Below, piece by piece: positions 45,844 to 54,435 of a DNA stretch of 64,000 bases. Origin of the DNA: Candidatus Poribacteria bacterium (GTDB taxonomy: Bacteria > Poribacteria > WGA-4E > PCPOR2b). Location: the NCBI GenBank assembly GCA_028819845.1, contig JAPPKS010000021.1:62001-126000 (forward strand), written 5' to 3'. The position numbers and the translations under genes were made by a program. The notes under the pieces were generated by a model. It was given only the letters and a program-made list of their open reading frames with translations. It was not told the origin of the DNA and searched no databases. Position 1 is the stretch's first letter. Each line of letters begins with the position of its first letter.

Positions 45844-46854
45844 ATGCAAGACCTCCGAAATTCGACCATGCGGAAAGTATGCGCCGGTCTGGTTTTCTTG
45901 GCGACCATCATCCTGCCGGCGATTGCGCTAGCACAGAAAGCGCCCGACAAACCGACTATCGCGGTTTCCGCTGACCCGCGCGAGGGAGGCACGATTTGGT
46001 TAATTGACCCCGATGGAGCGGACCAACGCGCCATTCTAGACATAAGTGGAAACCCGTTGCCGCTAGGATTGGCGTGGTCGCCGGATGGCCGAAAACTGGC
46101 GTTTCACACGGAAGTAAATGGAAATGTTGACATCTATGTAATGAACGCCGATGGGCGTAATCTCAAACAGCTCACCGAAGCGCCTGCAGAAGACAGTTGG
46201 CCTCAATGGCACCCCGGCAACCAGCGAATTATCTTCACGTCTGACCGGGACGGCAATTTTGAAATTTACGTGATGACGGCGGAGGGTGAAGTCATTGAAA
46301 ACCTAACAGATGACCCAGTCATTGACATTGACCCCGCCTGGTCGCCGGATGGCCGAAGCATTGTCTTCTCTTCTAAGCGAGGGAAAACGCTCGGCGATCT
46401 TTTCGTGATGGATGCGAACGGTGAAAACTTGCTTAATCTCACCAACCATCGTGCTCTAGATACGCAACCCAAGTGGTCGCCGGATGGCTCGCAAATTCTC
46501 TGGACATCCCATCGCGATGGAACGGGTGATATTTTTCTAATGGACGCCGACGGCGGGAATGCTGCGAAACTCAATGCCTTCGCCGCACCACGCGACCATT
46601 GGGAGGAACTTGAGCCCACTTGGTCTCCCGATGGGGGGATGGTTGCTTACGTGACGGCTGGGGGCGGGGATAGTTTCATTATCTTGGCTATCGCCGGGGC
46701 TGATGAAGCAGAGCAAGGGCGGTTGCAGATTGGTGCACGAACTCGGTCACCTGCATGGTTCGACCCCGACTTCATCGGCGCATTCGCCGTTTCCCCTGCG
46801 GCTAAACGCATTTTAACTTGGAGCTGGTTAAAGCGGGTAGTTCATGGTAATTGA
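45844..46854 (+). CDS. Secreted PD40/TolB-like propeller 2
   Basis: This 336-residue protein is the second member of the array. A signal peptide (VCAGLVFLATIILPAIALA) precedes six to seven PD40 blades (AWSPDGRKLAFHTEVNG, AWSPDGRSIVFSSKRGK, KWSPDGSQILWTSHRDG), and the tail SPAWFDPDFIGAFAVSP ... TWSWLKR follows. I place the start at ATG 45844 because its MQ start resembles propellers 3 and 7; a GAGG-preceded ATG at 45730 would add 38 residues from a GC-rich stretch (45761-45800) that looks intergenic. The longer form cannot be excluded, as it would be coupled to the TGA of propeller 1. Confidence 0.83.
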   Translation: MQDLRNSTMRKVCAGLVFLATIILPAIALAQKAPDKPTIAVSADPREGGTIWLIDPDGADQRAILDISGNPLPLGLAWSPDGRKLAFHTEVNGNVDIYVMNADGRNLKQLTEAPAEDSWPQWHPGNQRIIFTSDRDGNFEIYVMTAEGEVIENLTDDPVIDIDPAWSPDGRSIVFSSKRGKTLGDLFVMDANGENLLNLTNHRALDTQPKWSPDGSQILWTSHRDGTGDIFLMDADGGNAAKLNAFAAPRDHWEELEPTWSPDGGMVAYVTAGGGDSFIILAIAGADEAEQGRLQIGARTRSPAWFDPDFIGAFAVSPAAKRILTWSWLKRVVHGN

Positions 46855-46944
46855 CAATTTGCCGTATGATAAACGATGCGCGCGTTGATCGACAGCATTG
46901 CACAGGAGATGTTCAATTAACTCATTTCAGAAAGCACGCAAACG

Positions 46945-47790
46945 ATGGACGGAAAAACGGTACTGATTACCGGCGCTGACGGCGGCATTGGGAGAGAAAT
47001 TACCAAAGCTCTCGCTAAAAAAGGTGCGGCCATTGTCATGGCATGCATCGATCTAAACGATGCTCGACCTGTGTACCAATCGATTAAACTGGAAAGCGGG
47101 AACACGAAGGTTGAGATGATGCAGGTTGATTTGGCATCGCTCGCTTCCATTCGTGAGTTCGCCGATGAATTATCGCAGAAATATAACCATTTGCACGTGT
47201 TAATAAATAATGCGGGCATCTTTCGCCCTGAAAGGGAAGAGACTCCGGATGGATGTGAAGCGACCATGGGAGTTAACTATCTGGGTCCATTTCTCCTTAC
47301 GAATTTGCTGCTGCCAATGCTCAAACAGGCGCCCGAAGCGCGCATTGTGAATGTTGCGTCCAATGCGTATGTTCAGGGCAAAATTGACTTTGACGATCCA
47401 CATTTCCAAAGGAAGTATAAGAGTTTCAAGGCGTATGCAACTTCCAAACTGGCTGTTGTTCTGTTCACCATGGAAATTGCGGAGCGTTTGAAAGATACAC
47501 GCGTCACGGCAAACGCATTGCATCCGGGCCAGGCCTCTACTGAAATTTGGAATGTGCATCCGCAGAAGTGGTACCAACCTTTGATGAGTAAAATCATGAA
47601 ACGGTTTACCCATTCCCCGGAAGAGGCTGCGCAGACCAGTATTTATTTGGCGAGTTCCGATGAGGTTCAAGGGGTTACCGGCGGATATTTTGACAAAAAG
47701 AAGCTCAAAGCGATACCGCCCAAATTTAAAGATACGCAACTACAGAAGGGGCTTTGGGAGCTAAGCGAAAAACTGACGGGGCTTGCATAA
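46945..47790 (+). CDS. Short-chain dehydrogenase/reductase (SDR)
   Basis: This 281-residue NAD(P)-dependent oxidoreductase has the cofactor motif TGADGGIG (residues 8-15), the structural NNAG, catalytic Ser in VNVASNAY and catalytic Tyr-x3-Lys (YATSK). The overall pattern resembles retinol-dehydrogenase-like SDRs (GVNYLGPFLLTNLLLP, TANALHPG). It sits between propellers 2 and 3 with gaps of 90 and 122 bases. It is the only unrelated gene inside the PD40 array, so it may be either an insertion or a functional partner. The substrate is unknown. Confidence 0.9.
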   Translation: MDGKTVLITGADGGIGREITKALAKKGAAIVMACIDLNDARPVYQSIKLESGNTKVEMMQVDLASLASIREFADELSQKYNHLHVLINNAGIFRPEREETPDGCEATMGVNYLGPFLLTNLLLPMLKQAPEARIVNVASNAYVQGKIDFDDPHFQRKYKSFKAYATSKLAVVLFTMEIAERLKDTRVTANALHPGQASTEIWNVHPQKWYQPLMSKIMKRFTHSPEEAAQTSIYLASSDEVQGVTGGYFDKKKLKAIPPKFKDTQLQKGLWELSEKLTGLA

Positions 47791-47912
47791 ATTCGGCGCA
47801 TATTTTGAAGCAAAGTGTGACGGTAAGTATGTGAAACCTTTCCACAAACGGAGCGATTCGATTAACGATGCGAAGAATAATCCGTAATCGTACCGGAAGG
47901 GGGTTATCGGCT

Positions 47913-48896
47913 ATGCAATTACGGAAGCTATATGTCCTGTACATCGGTATGTTCATTTTGATTGGAATAGGGTGCATCGTGAGTGTTGAGGCACAGGCGC
48001 CCAAAAACCCGACCATTGCGGTCTCTAGCGATGCAGCGGGCGGGAATATTTGGGTGATGGATACTGATGGGGAAAATCAACGCCCTATCCTTGAAGTTGG
48101 CGGCGATCCAGTTCCCTTGAGTTTGAACTGGTCGCCGGACGGCGAAAAACTGGTTTTTCATACACATCTGAAGTTGAACACTGATATCTACATTGTCGAC
48201 GGCGATGGGGCGAACCTCAAAAGACTCACCGACCACGAGGCGGAGGACGCGTGGCCCGACTGGCATCCTAGCGGTCAACGTATTGCATTTTCAACAAACC
48301 GTGACGGAAACTTTGACATCTACACGATGACGCCGAATGGAGTTATCCAGAAGAAACTTGTAGATGACCCTGCCAACGATCTCCATCCGGCGTGGACGCG
48401 GGACGGCCGTAAGCTTGCGTTTAGCTCCAAGCGCGGGCGGACGCTGGGAGATGTCTACACCATGGATGTGGATGGTCAAAACCTGACCAATCTCACCAAT
48501 CATAAAGCGGAAGACAGCCAACCTGCGTGGTCTCCGGATAATGAGAAGATAGCATGGATCTCTTTTCGGCCGGGGAACGGTCAACTCTTCGTGATGGATG
48601 CTGCGGATGGCGGGAACATAGTTGAGCTAATCGGTTATGCGGGAGTGAAGCGTGATCCTGAGTGGTCACCAGATGGCAGAAGGGTCGCGGGTGTGGGTTT
48701 TGGCGGCGGCAGGGCTGTAGTTTTTACTAGCAACCCCAACGGAGAAGGCGACTGGAAAGAGATACCGGACATCGGTTTCCCGAATCGGTCTCCAGCTTGG
48801 TTCGACCCTGGGTTTATTCCGGAGTTTTCCGTGACGCCTATCAAGGCGCGGCTCTTGAGTTGGGGATGGGTGAAACAGGTGCGATTGGACAATTAA
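47913..48896 (+). CDS. Secreted PD40/TolB-like propeller 3
   Basis: This third array member has 327 residues. A signal peptide (LYVLYIGMFILIGIGCIVSV) is followed by PD40 blades (NWSPDGEKLVFHTHLK, DWHPSGQRIAFSTNRDGN, AWTRDGRKLAFSSKRGR, AWSPDNEKIAWISFRPGN) and the tail SPAWFDPGFIPEFSVTP ... SWGWVKQ. The cysteine at the end of the signal region (GIGCIVS) could be a lipobox; the pattern is weak. The ATG at 47913 (MQLRK) matches sibling starts; an in-frame start at 47868 is possible. Confidence 0.83.
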   Translation: MQLRKLYVLYIGMFILIGIGCIVSVEAQAPKNPTIAVSSDAAGGNIWVMDTDGENQRPILEVGGDPVPLSLNWSPDGEKLVFHTHLKLNTDIYIVDGDGANLKRLTDHEAEDAWPDWHPSGQRIAFSTNRDGNFDIYTMTPNGVIQKKLVDDPANDLHPAWTRDGRKLAFSSKRGRTLGDVYTMDVDGQNLTNLTNHKAEDSQPAWSPDNEKIAWISFRPGNGQLFVMDAADGGNIVELIGYAGVKRDPEWSPDGRRVAGVGFGGGRAVVFTSNPNGEGDWKEIPDIGFPNRSPAWFDPGFIPEFSVTPIKARLLSWGWVKQVRLDN

Positions 48897-48972
48897 CAAT
48901 GGACTGTGTGTGCGGCGGAATGACGCGCTGACACACACCGCGAATTTTCAATTCCACAAAAGGGACCACAGG

Positions 48973-49980
48973 ATGTGCATTCAGAAATTTTTGATATGTG
49001 CGGTATATTCGGTCTGGCTGTTACTACTACTGAGTGCGATACTCATCGGGAACGCGCCGGCTGAGGTGCCGGACGAGCCGACAATTGCGTTTGCTACGGA
49101 CGTGAGGAAAGGGGTAGGCATCTGGTTTATGACTCCCGAAGGAGAGAATCCTCGGTTGGTTTTAGAGGTTGGAGAGGACTCGCTGCCGTCGGGCTTAACT
49201 TGGTCATTCAACGGGAAACAGATTGCGTTCCATGCCGAATTAGAAGGGAACATTGATGTCTACGTTGTGGATGCCCGCGGGGAAAATCTCAGCAGACTGA
49301 CGGACCATCCGGGAGAAGATAGCTGGGCGGCTTGGCACCCGGAAGGGGAAAGGCTTGCCTTTTCCACGAATCGCGATGGGAACCTTGAAATCTATGCAAT
49401 GACGTCGTCGGGAGAGGCATTGGAAAATATCACGAACGACTCGGTGCAAGACCAGTACCCCTCGTGGTCGCCAGATGGTAGAACGATAGCCTTTGCTTCC
49501 AAACGGGGGAAGACTCTAGGGGACATCTTTGTGATGGATGCTAGCGGTGAGAACGTACGAAATCTCACCAACGTTCGCGGCGAAGATATTCAACCCAAGT
49601 GGTCGCGGGACGGGAATCGAATTGCTTGGACCTCTCGCCGTAACGGTGCTGGGGAGATTTGGTCAATGGAGGCGGATGGAGCGAATCCGATGAAGATAAG
49701 CGACCTCCAGGACCCCAGAGCGCCGGGAGTGAGAAATAGGGATGTTACGTGGGCGCCTGACGGCGGACGTATTGCCTCGACGGCGTTTGGACAGGGAGGA
49801 GTAATTAACATCCGAATCCATCCTTCGGATGGCAATCTGGAGTGGCAAGATTTACCGGCGGTGGGCGGTGAAGATAGGTCGCCGGCTTGGTTTGATCCAA
49901 CCTTCGTGGGTGCATTTTCCGTCTCCGCGGCGGAGAAACAGCCTTTGACCTGGGGCTGGTTGAAGCTGGCAGGACGATAA
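48973..49980 (+). CDS. Secreted PD40/TolB-like propeller 4
   Basis: This fourth array member has 335 residues, with signal peptide FLICAVYSVWLLLLLSAILIG. Blades include TWSFNGKQIAFHAELEGN, AWHPEGERLAFSTNRDGN, SWSPDGRTIAFASKRGK and KWSRDGNRIAWTSRRNG. The block ISDLQDPRAPGVRNRD marks it as one of a subgroup with propellers 5 and 6. The tail is SPAWFDPTFVGAFSVSA ... TWGWLK. The start is taken as ATG 48973 (MCIQKF); a longer frame from 48910 adds 21 polar residues ahead of the signal peptide and is less likely. Confidence 0.83.
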   Translation: MCIQKFLICAVYSVWLLLLLSAILIGNAPAEVPDEPTIAFATDVRKGVGIWFMTPEGENPRLVLEVGEDSLPSGLTWSFNGKQIAFHAELEGNIDVYVVDARGENLSRLTDHPGEDSWAAWHPEGERLAFSTNRDGNLEIYAMTSSGEALENITNDSVQDQYPSWSPDGRTIAFASKRGKTLGDIFVMDASGENVRNLTNVRGEDIQPKWSRDGNRIAWTSRRNGAGEIWSMEADGANPMKISDLQDPRAPGVRNRDVTWAPDGGRIASTAFGQGGVINIRIHPSDGNLEWQDLPAVGGEDRSPAWFDPTFVGAFSVSAAEKQPLTWGWLKLAGR

Positions 49981-50106
49981 CGAATACTAACTACCTATAT
50001 TCGTTTTCAGTTGAAAACCGATTTGGAAATTATGGGCAGCGGCGTAGATAGGGCGGCATCACATATTCCTTCGTACACGCACGCTTTCGTTAGGAGGTTG
50101 TAAGCT

Positions 50107-51108
50107 ATGGAAATACAAAAAACATTATCACGTGTAATTTGTTTCTGTCTTCCGCTCTTGTACAGCACGGTACTTGCGATGGACGTAGAAGCACAAGCGC
50201 CGAATCGGTCGACCATTGCGGTTGCAAGTGATGGCGACGTAGGCATCTGGCTGATGAATGATAACGGCGGTGGCGCCCGCCTCATTTTGCCGATTGACGG
50301 CAATCCTATGCCGTCGGGTTTGGTGTGGTCTCCGGACGGAACAATGATAGCATTTCACACGGAGATAGATAAAAACGTTGATATTTACGTGGTTAACGGC
50401 GACGGAGAAAACCTTCGTAAGCTCACGGAACACGAATCAGAGGACAGCTGGCCCACATGGCACCCCAGCGGGCAGAAGATAGCCTTCCACACCAACCGTG
50501 ACGGCAATCTTGAGATTTACACAATGACGTCACGCGGGGATATTCTGGACAACCTGACCAACGATGCTGTCAAGGACCACTATCCGGCGTGGTCGCCGGA
50601 CGCTCGACGGATAGCGTTTGCCTCCAAACGCGGGAAGACGCTGGGCGATATATTCCTGATGAGCCAGAATGGCGAGATTTTGGAAAATCTCACGAACGTT
50701 CGGGGTGAAGATTTTCAACCCAGGTGGTCTTGGGACGGCAAGCAGATTGCGTGGACCTCTGCTCGAAATGGCGCAGCAGAAATTTGGGCGATGGACGCGG
50801 ACGGCGCGAATACAAGGCAGATTAGCGATCTGCAGGATCCAAAAGCGGCAGGCTTTCGAGTTCGGGAACCCTCTTGGTCGCCGGATGGCAAACTCATCGC
50901 TTCGGCGGCGCTTGGGGGCGGCAGCGCGACTATTCGCGTGCATTCGGCAAAGGGCAACCTGAATTGGATGGACCTGCAGGCAATCGGCGCCCAAGACCGT
51001 TCCCCAGCGTGGTTCGATCCGAAATTCGTAGTTGAGTTCTCCGTTACGCCAGTCGAGAAACGTCCAATGACGTGGGGATGGGTAAAGCAAATAGTGCAAG
51101 ATGATTGA
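50107..51108 (+). CDS. Secreted PD40/TolB-like propeller 5
   Basis: This fifth array member has 333 residues. The signal peptide (VICFCLPLLYSTVLAMDVEA) is followed by VWSPDGTMIAFHTEIDKN, TWHPSGQKIAFHTNRDGN, AWSPDARRIAFASKRGK and RWSWDGKQIAWTSARNG. The subgroup block ISDLQDPKAAGFRVRE is followed by SWSPDGKLIASAALGGG. The tail is SPAWFDPKFVVEFSVTP ... TWGWVKQ. The AGGAGG Shine-Dalgarno lies nine bases before the ATG. It is most like propeller 6. Confidence 0.86.
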   Translation: MEIQKTLSRVICFCLPLLYSTVLAMDVEAQAPNRSTIAVASDGDVGIWLMNDNGGGARLILPIDGNPMPSGLVWSPDGTMIAFHTEIDKNVDIYVVNGDGENLRKLTEHESEDSWPTWHPSGQKIAFHTNRDGNLEIYTMTSRGDILDNLTNDAVKDHYPAWSPDARRIAFASKRGKTLGDIFLMSQNGEILENLTNVRGEDFQPRWSWDGKQIAWTSARNGAAEIWAMDADGANTRQISDLQDPKAAGFRVREPSWSPDGKLIASAALGGGSATIRVHSAKGNLNWMDLQAIGAQDRSPAWFDPKFVVEFSVTPVEKRPMTWGWVKQIVQDD

Positions 51109-51185
51109 CTTGCTAGATTGATATGTGAGACCTCACACTCTTAAACGCGGTTACGCATAAACCTTTAATCAATGAGGTGATTACG

Positions 51186-52196
51186 GTGCAAAATCGAATA
51201 GTGTTGATGTGCGTCTGGTTATTGGGGATGTTGGTATTGAGCAACGCAGTATTAGTTGTGGGGGCGGGTGCAAAAGCGCCCGCGAGGGAAGTTATCGCAC
51301 TCACGACTAATGCGGGTGAAGGGGTAGGTATATGGATGCGCAGCCCCGATGGGAAGAACCCGCGGCTGATTCTAGAAATTGACGGAGACCCGATACCCTC
51401 GGGCTTGCAATGGTCTCCGGACGGCAACCAAATTGCGTTCTTCACCAAATTGGAAGACAACATTGATATCTACGTGGTGGATGCCAACGGCGAAAATCTC
51501 GAAAAACTTACCAACCACGAGGCGGAAGACAGTTGGCCCACCTGGCATCCTAGCGGCCTAAGGATGGCATTCCAAACTAATCGTGACGGGAATTATGAGA
51601 TTTACACGATGAATACGCGGGGTGACATTTTGGGTAACCTGACGAACGATCCAGCCAAGGACCAGTATCCGGCATGGTCGCGAAACGGGCGGCAGATTGC
51701 CTTTGCGTCGAAACGAGGCAAATCCCTTGGAGACATCTACCTTATGGATGGTGAAGGGGAGATTCTGCAGAACCTTACTGATGTTCGAGGCGAGGATATC
51801 CAACCGACATGGTCGTGGGACAACAAAATGATTGCTTGGACGTCTCGTCGAAGCGGCAATGATGAGATTTGGACAATGGACGCCGCGGACGGCGGGAATA
51901 TTTTGAAGATTAGCGACCTTCAAGACCCAAAGGCGGGCGGTTTCCCCAACAGGGAGGCGAGTTGGTCGCCGGACGGGAAACACATTGCTGCGGCGGCGCT
52001 CGGCGGCGGCCAAGCGAACATCCGTATCCACCCGGCGACCGGCAATCTGAACTGGAATGATCTCCCAAACATCGGCTTGCAGAACCGCTCGCCGGCGTGG
52101 TTCGATCTTGATTTCGTGGTTGAATTCTCCGTTGAACTTGTTGACAAACAAGTATTAACGTGGGGTTGGATTAAGCAGGTTGGCGGCGATGACTAA
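51186..52196 (+). CDS. Secreted PD40/TolB-like propeller 6
   Basis: This sixth array member has 336 residues. The signal peptide (VLMCVWLLGMLVLSNAVLVVG) precedes QWSPDGNQIAFFTKLEDN, TWHPSGLRMAFQTNRDGN, AWSRNGRQIAFASKRGK and TWSWDNKMIAWTSRRSGN. The subgroup block is ISDLQDPKAGGFPNRE, and the tail SPAWFDLDFVVEFSVEL ... TWGWIKQ. The GTG at 51186 is preferred: it stands six bases after AGGTGA, and the GTG at 51177 overlaps that ribosome site. Confidence 0.85.
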   Translation: MQNRIVLMCVWLLGMLVLSNAVLVVGAGAKAPAREVIALTTNAGEGVGIWMRSPDGKNPRLILEIDGDPIPSGLQWSPDGNQIAFFTKLEDNIDIYVVDANGENLEKLTNHEAEDSWPTWHPSGLRMAFQTNRDGNYEIYTMNTRGDILGNLTNDPAKDQYPAWSRNGRQIAFASKRGKSLGDIYLMDGEGEILQNLTDVRGEDIQPTWSWDNKMIAWTSRRSGNDEIWTMDAADGGNILKISDLQDPKAGGFPNREASWSPDGKHIAAAALGGGQANIRIHPATGNLNWNDLPNIGLQNRSPAWFDLDFVVEFSVELVDKQVLTWGWIKQVGGDD

Positions 52197-52263
52197 TACG
52201 CTTTGGTATTGGAGTTTTAACCATCAGTCAGATTCCGGATATCAAACAGTGAGGTAGCAATTT

Positions 52264-53241
52264 ATGCAAATTCAGAAAATGCGGCGTTATGTTGTGTTTG
52301 TCGGCGTGTTTCTTTTTGTCAATGGCGTACTTTTGACGCACGTCCATGCGCAAGCGCCTAAGAAGCCAACGCTTGCGGTTTCCAGTGTAGGCGAAGGGGC
52401 GATCATCTGGTTGATGAATTTGGAAGGGGAAGATGTCCGCCCGCTGTTGGCGATTGACGCTAATCCACTGCCGTTGGGTCTGGAATGGTCGCCAGACGGG
52501 CGAAGGCTTGCGTTCCATACCGAGGTGAGGAAGAATATTGATGTCTACGTGGTGAATGCCAACGGGAAAAACCTCAAACGGCTCACCGAAGATGCTGCGG
52601 AAGACAGCCGGCCGAGTTGGCATCCGAGCGGCAAAACGATTGCCTTCACGACCAATCGGGACGGTAACTTTGAAATCTACACGATGACGGATGGGGGCCA
52701 GGCACTGAAGAACGTTACGAACGACGCGGTCAAGGACACCGATCCGGCGTGGTCGCCGGACGGACGAAGAATGGCGTTTACTTCCAAACGGGGGAGGACG
52801 CTTGGGGACATTTACGTCATGGACGCGAACGGGGAGAACATGCGAAATCTGACGAAAAACCGATCCGCGAATACCCATGCCGCGTGGTCGCCCGATGAGC
52901 GGAAGATTGCGTTTATCTCGAACCGAACGGGTGCTGCCAACATCTATGCGATGGATGCTGCCGATGGTGCAAATCAGGTACCCATCGCGTGTTGCCGCGA
53001 TCCGGAGTGGTCTCCGGACGGAGAAAAGATTGCCGGCGCGACATTTGGGGGCGGTTCAAGGATTTTCATCCGGGATGCGGACGGAAAAGGGCCTCAGCTG
53101 GAACTTCCGGGGGTCAGTAACGTCAGCCGTGCGCCCGCGTGGTTTGACCCTGATTTTGTGACCGTATTCTCAGTGTCGCCTGCCCAGAAGCAGGCGCTGA
53201 CTTGGGGCTGGTTGAAGAAGGCGGCGCGTAACGAACAATAA
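52264..53241 (+). CDS. Secreted PD40/TolB-like propeller 7
   Basis: This seventh array member has 325 residues. A signal peptide (YVVFVGVFLFVNGVLLTHVHA) precedes EWSPDGRRLAFHTEVRKN, SWHPSGKTIAFTTNRDGN, AWSPDGRRMAFTSKRGR and AWSPDERKIAFISNRTG. A cysteine-pair block ACCRDPEWSPDGEKIAG, shared with propeller 8, replaces the ISDLQDP block of propellers 4-6. The tail is APAWFDPDFVTVFSVSP ... TWGWLKK. A GAGGTAG ribosome site precedes the ATG. Confidence 0.86.
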   Translation: MQIQKMRRYVVFVGVFLFVNGVLLTHVHAQAPKKPTLAVSSVGEGAIIWLMNLEGEDVRPLLAIDANPLPLGLEWSPDGRRLAFHTEVRKNIDVYVVNANGKNLKRLTEDAAEDSRPSWHPSGKTIAFTTNRDGNFEIYTMTDGGQALKNVTNDAVKDTDPAWSPDGRRMAFTSKRGRTLGDIYVMDANGENMRNLTKNRSANTHAAWSPDERKIAFISNRTGAANIYAMDAADGANQVPIACCRDPEWSPDGEKIAGATFGGGSRIFIRDADGKGPQLELPGVSNVSRAPAWFDPDFVTVFSVSPAQKQALTWGWLKKAARNEQ

Positions 53242-53303
53242 ACTATACCAGAGTTTTCAGTTGCCGCCCGATTTGATTTGAGAGAACTATCTTATCTAAC
53301 GTA

Positions 53304-54290
53304 TTGCAGGGGGTGAGGGCTATCCAAAATCAGAAAACAGAAATCTTGAAAATTAGTTTGGTTGTGCTTTTTCTAATGGGTGCGATGTTCCTGTCACGCG
53401 CCGAGTCGAAAGCACCGAACAATCCAACCCTCGCGGTCTCTACTAACGCGGACGAGGGCAATATCTGGTTGATGAACCCCGACGGCAACAATCAGCGTGC
53501 ACTGCTGTTGGTAAACGGGCAACCCTTGGGATTGGAGTGGTCGCCGGATGGCACAAGGTTGGCGTTCCACACTGAATCGAAGAAGAACATTGATGTCTAC
53601 GTTGTGAATGGGGATGGAATGAAGCTGAAACGACTCACCGACGATGCCGCAGAAGACAGTTGGCCGAACTGGCATCCTGGAGGTGGGAAGCTAGCCTTCA
53701 CCTCAAACCGCGACGGGAACTTTGAAATCTACACCATGAACGCGGCAGGGCAAATCATTGAGAATATTACAAACGACCCCGCTGACGACATCCAACCCGC
53801 GTGGTCGCGGGACGCCCGAAAGATTGCCTTCTCTTCGAAACGGGGTAAGACGATTGGAGACCTCCACCTCATGGACGCGAACGGAGAAAATCTGCAAAAT
53901 CTGACCAATCACCGCGCCAAGGACTCGCACCCTGCATGGTCGCCGGACAATGAAAAAATCGCTTGGATTACGGAACGTTCCGGGCATGCTGAAATCTTTG
54001 TAATGGGTGCAAATGGCAAAAACCAGATAAAAATCGGGTGTTGTAGAGACCCTGAGTGGTCACCGGACGGCAAAGAACTTGCTACGACTACGTTCGGGGG
54101 CGGCGTAGCGAAGATTATCATTCAAGATGCTGATGGAAAAGGAAATCGCACAGAACTTCCAACGATAGGCAACTTTAACCGCGCCGCAGCGTGGTTCGAC
54201 CCTGAATTTGTGACGTTTTTCTCCGTGTCGCCTGCCGGCAAGCAGGCGCTGACTTGGGGTTGGCTGAAGCAGGTTGGACGCAGCAAATAA
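53304..54290 (+). CDS. Secreted PD40/TolB-like propeller 8
   Basis: This eighth array member has 328 residues from the TTG at 53304. A signal peptide (ISLVVLFLMGAMFLSRA) precedes EWSPDGTRLAFHTESKKN, NWHPGGGKLAFTSNRDGN, AWSRDARKIAFSSKRGK and AWSPDNEKIAWITERSG. It shares GCCRDPEWSPDGKELA with propeller 7. The tail is AAAWFDPEFVTFFSVSP ... TWGWLKQ. The start is uncertain: aligned with propellers 6 and 7 the first codon would be ATC 53322, seven bases after GGGGGTGAGGG-type purines. TTG 53304 and GTG 53313 are the only standard in-frame starts. Confidence 0.84.
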   Translation: MQGVRAIQNQKTEILKISLVVLFLMGAMFLSRAESKAPNNPTLAVSTNADEGNIWLMNPDGNNQRALLLVNGQPLGLEWSPDGTRLAFHTESKKNIDVYVVNGDGMKLKRLTDDAAEDSWPNWHPGGGKLAFTSNRDGNFEIYTMNAAGQIIENITNDPADDIQPAWSRDARKIAFSSKRGKTIGDLHLMDANGENLQNLTNHRAKDSHPAWSPDNEKIAWITERSGHAEIFVMGANGKNQIKIGCCRDPEWSPDGKELATTTFGGGVAKIIIQDADGKGNRTELPTIGNFNRAAAWFDPEFVTFFSVSPAGKQALTWGWLKQVGRSK

Positions 54291-54435
54291 CAATATTTAG
54301 GTAAAGAAGAGCCAATACAACTGTGTAGAAATTTCCGAACATAAGGTTGACGGCTAATTTGCCGTAGGGTGTGCAGATTCATTCCAGAGCATACATACTT
54401 TTCATTTGTTCCTGACTTGATAGGAAAAATTTCCA

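Noticed and set aside
44726-54290. Propeller genes as tolB of a Tol-Pal system
   Set aside because: No TolB N-terminal domain is visible, no tolQRA or pal genes adjoin them, and eight paralogues would be unexpected.
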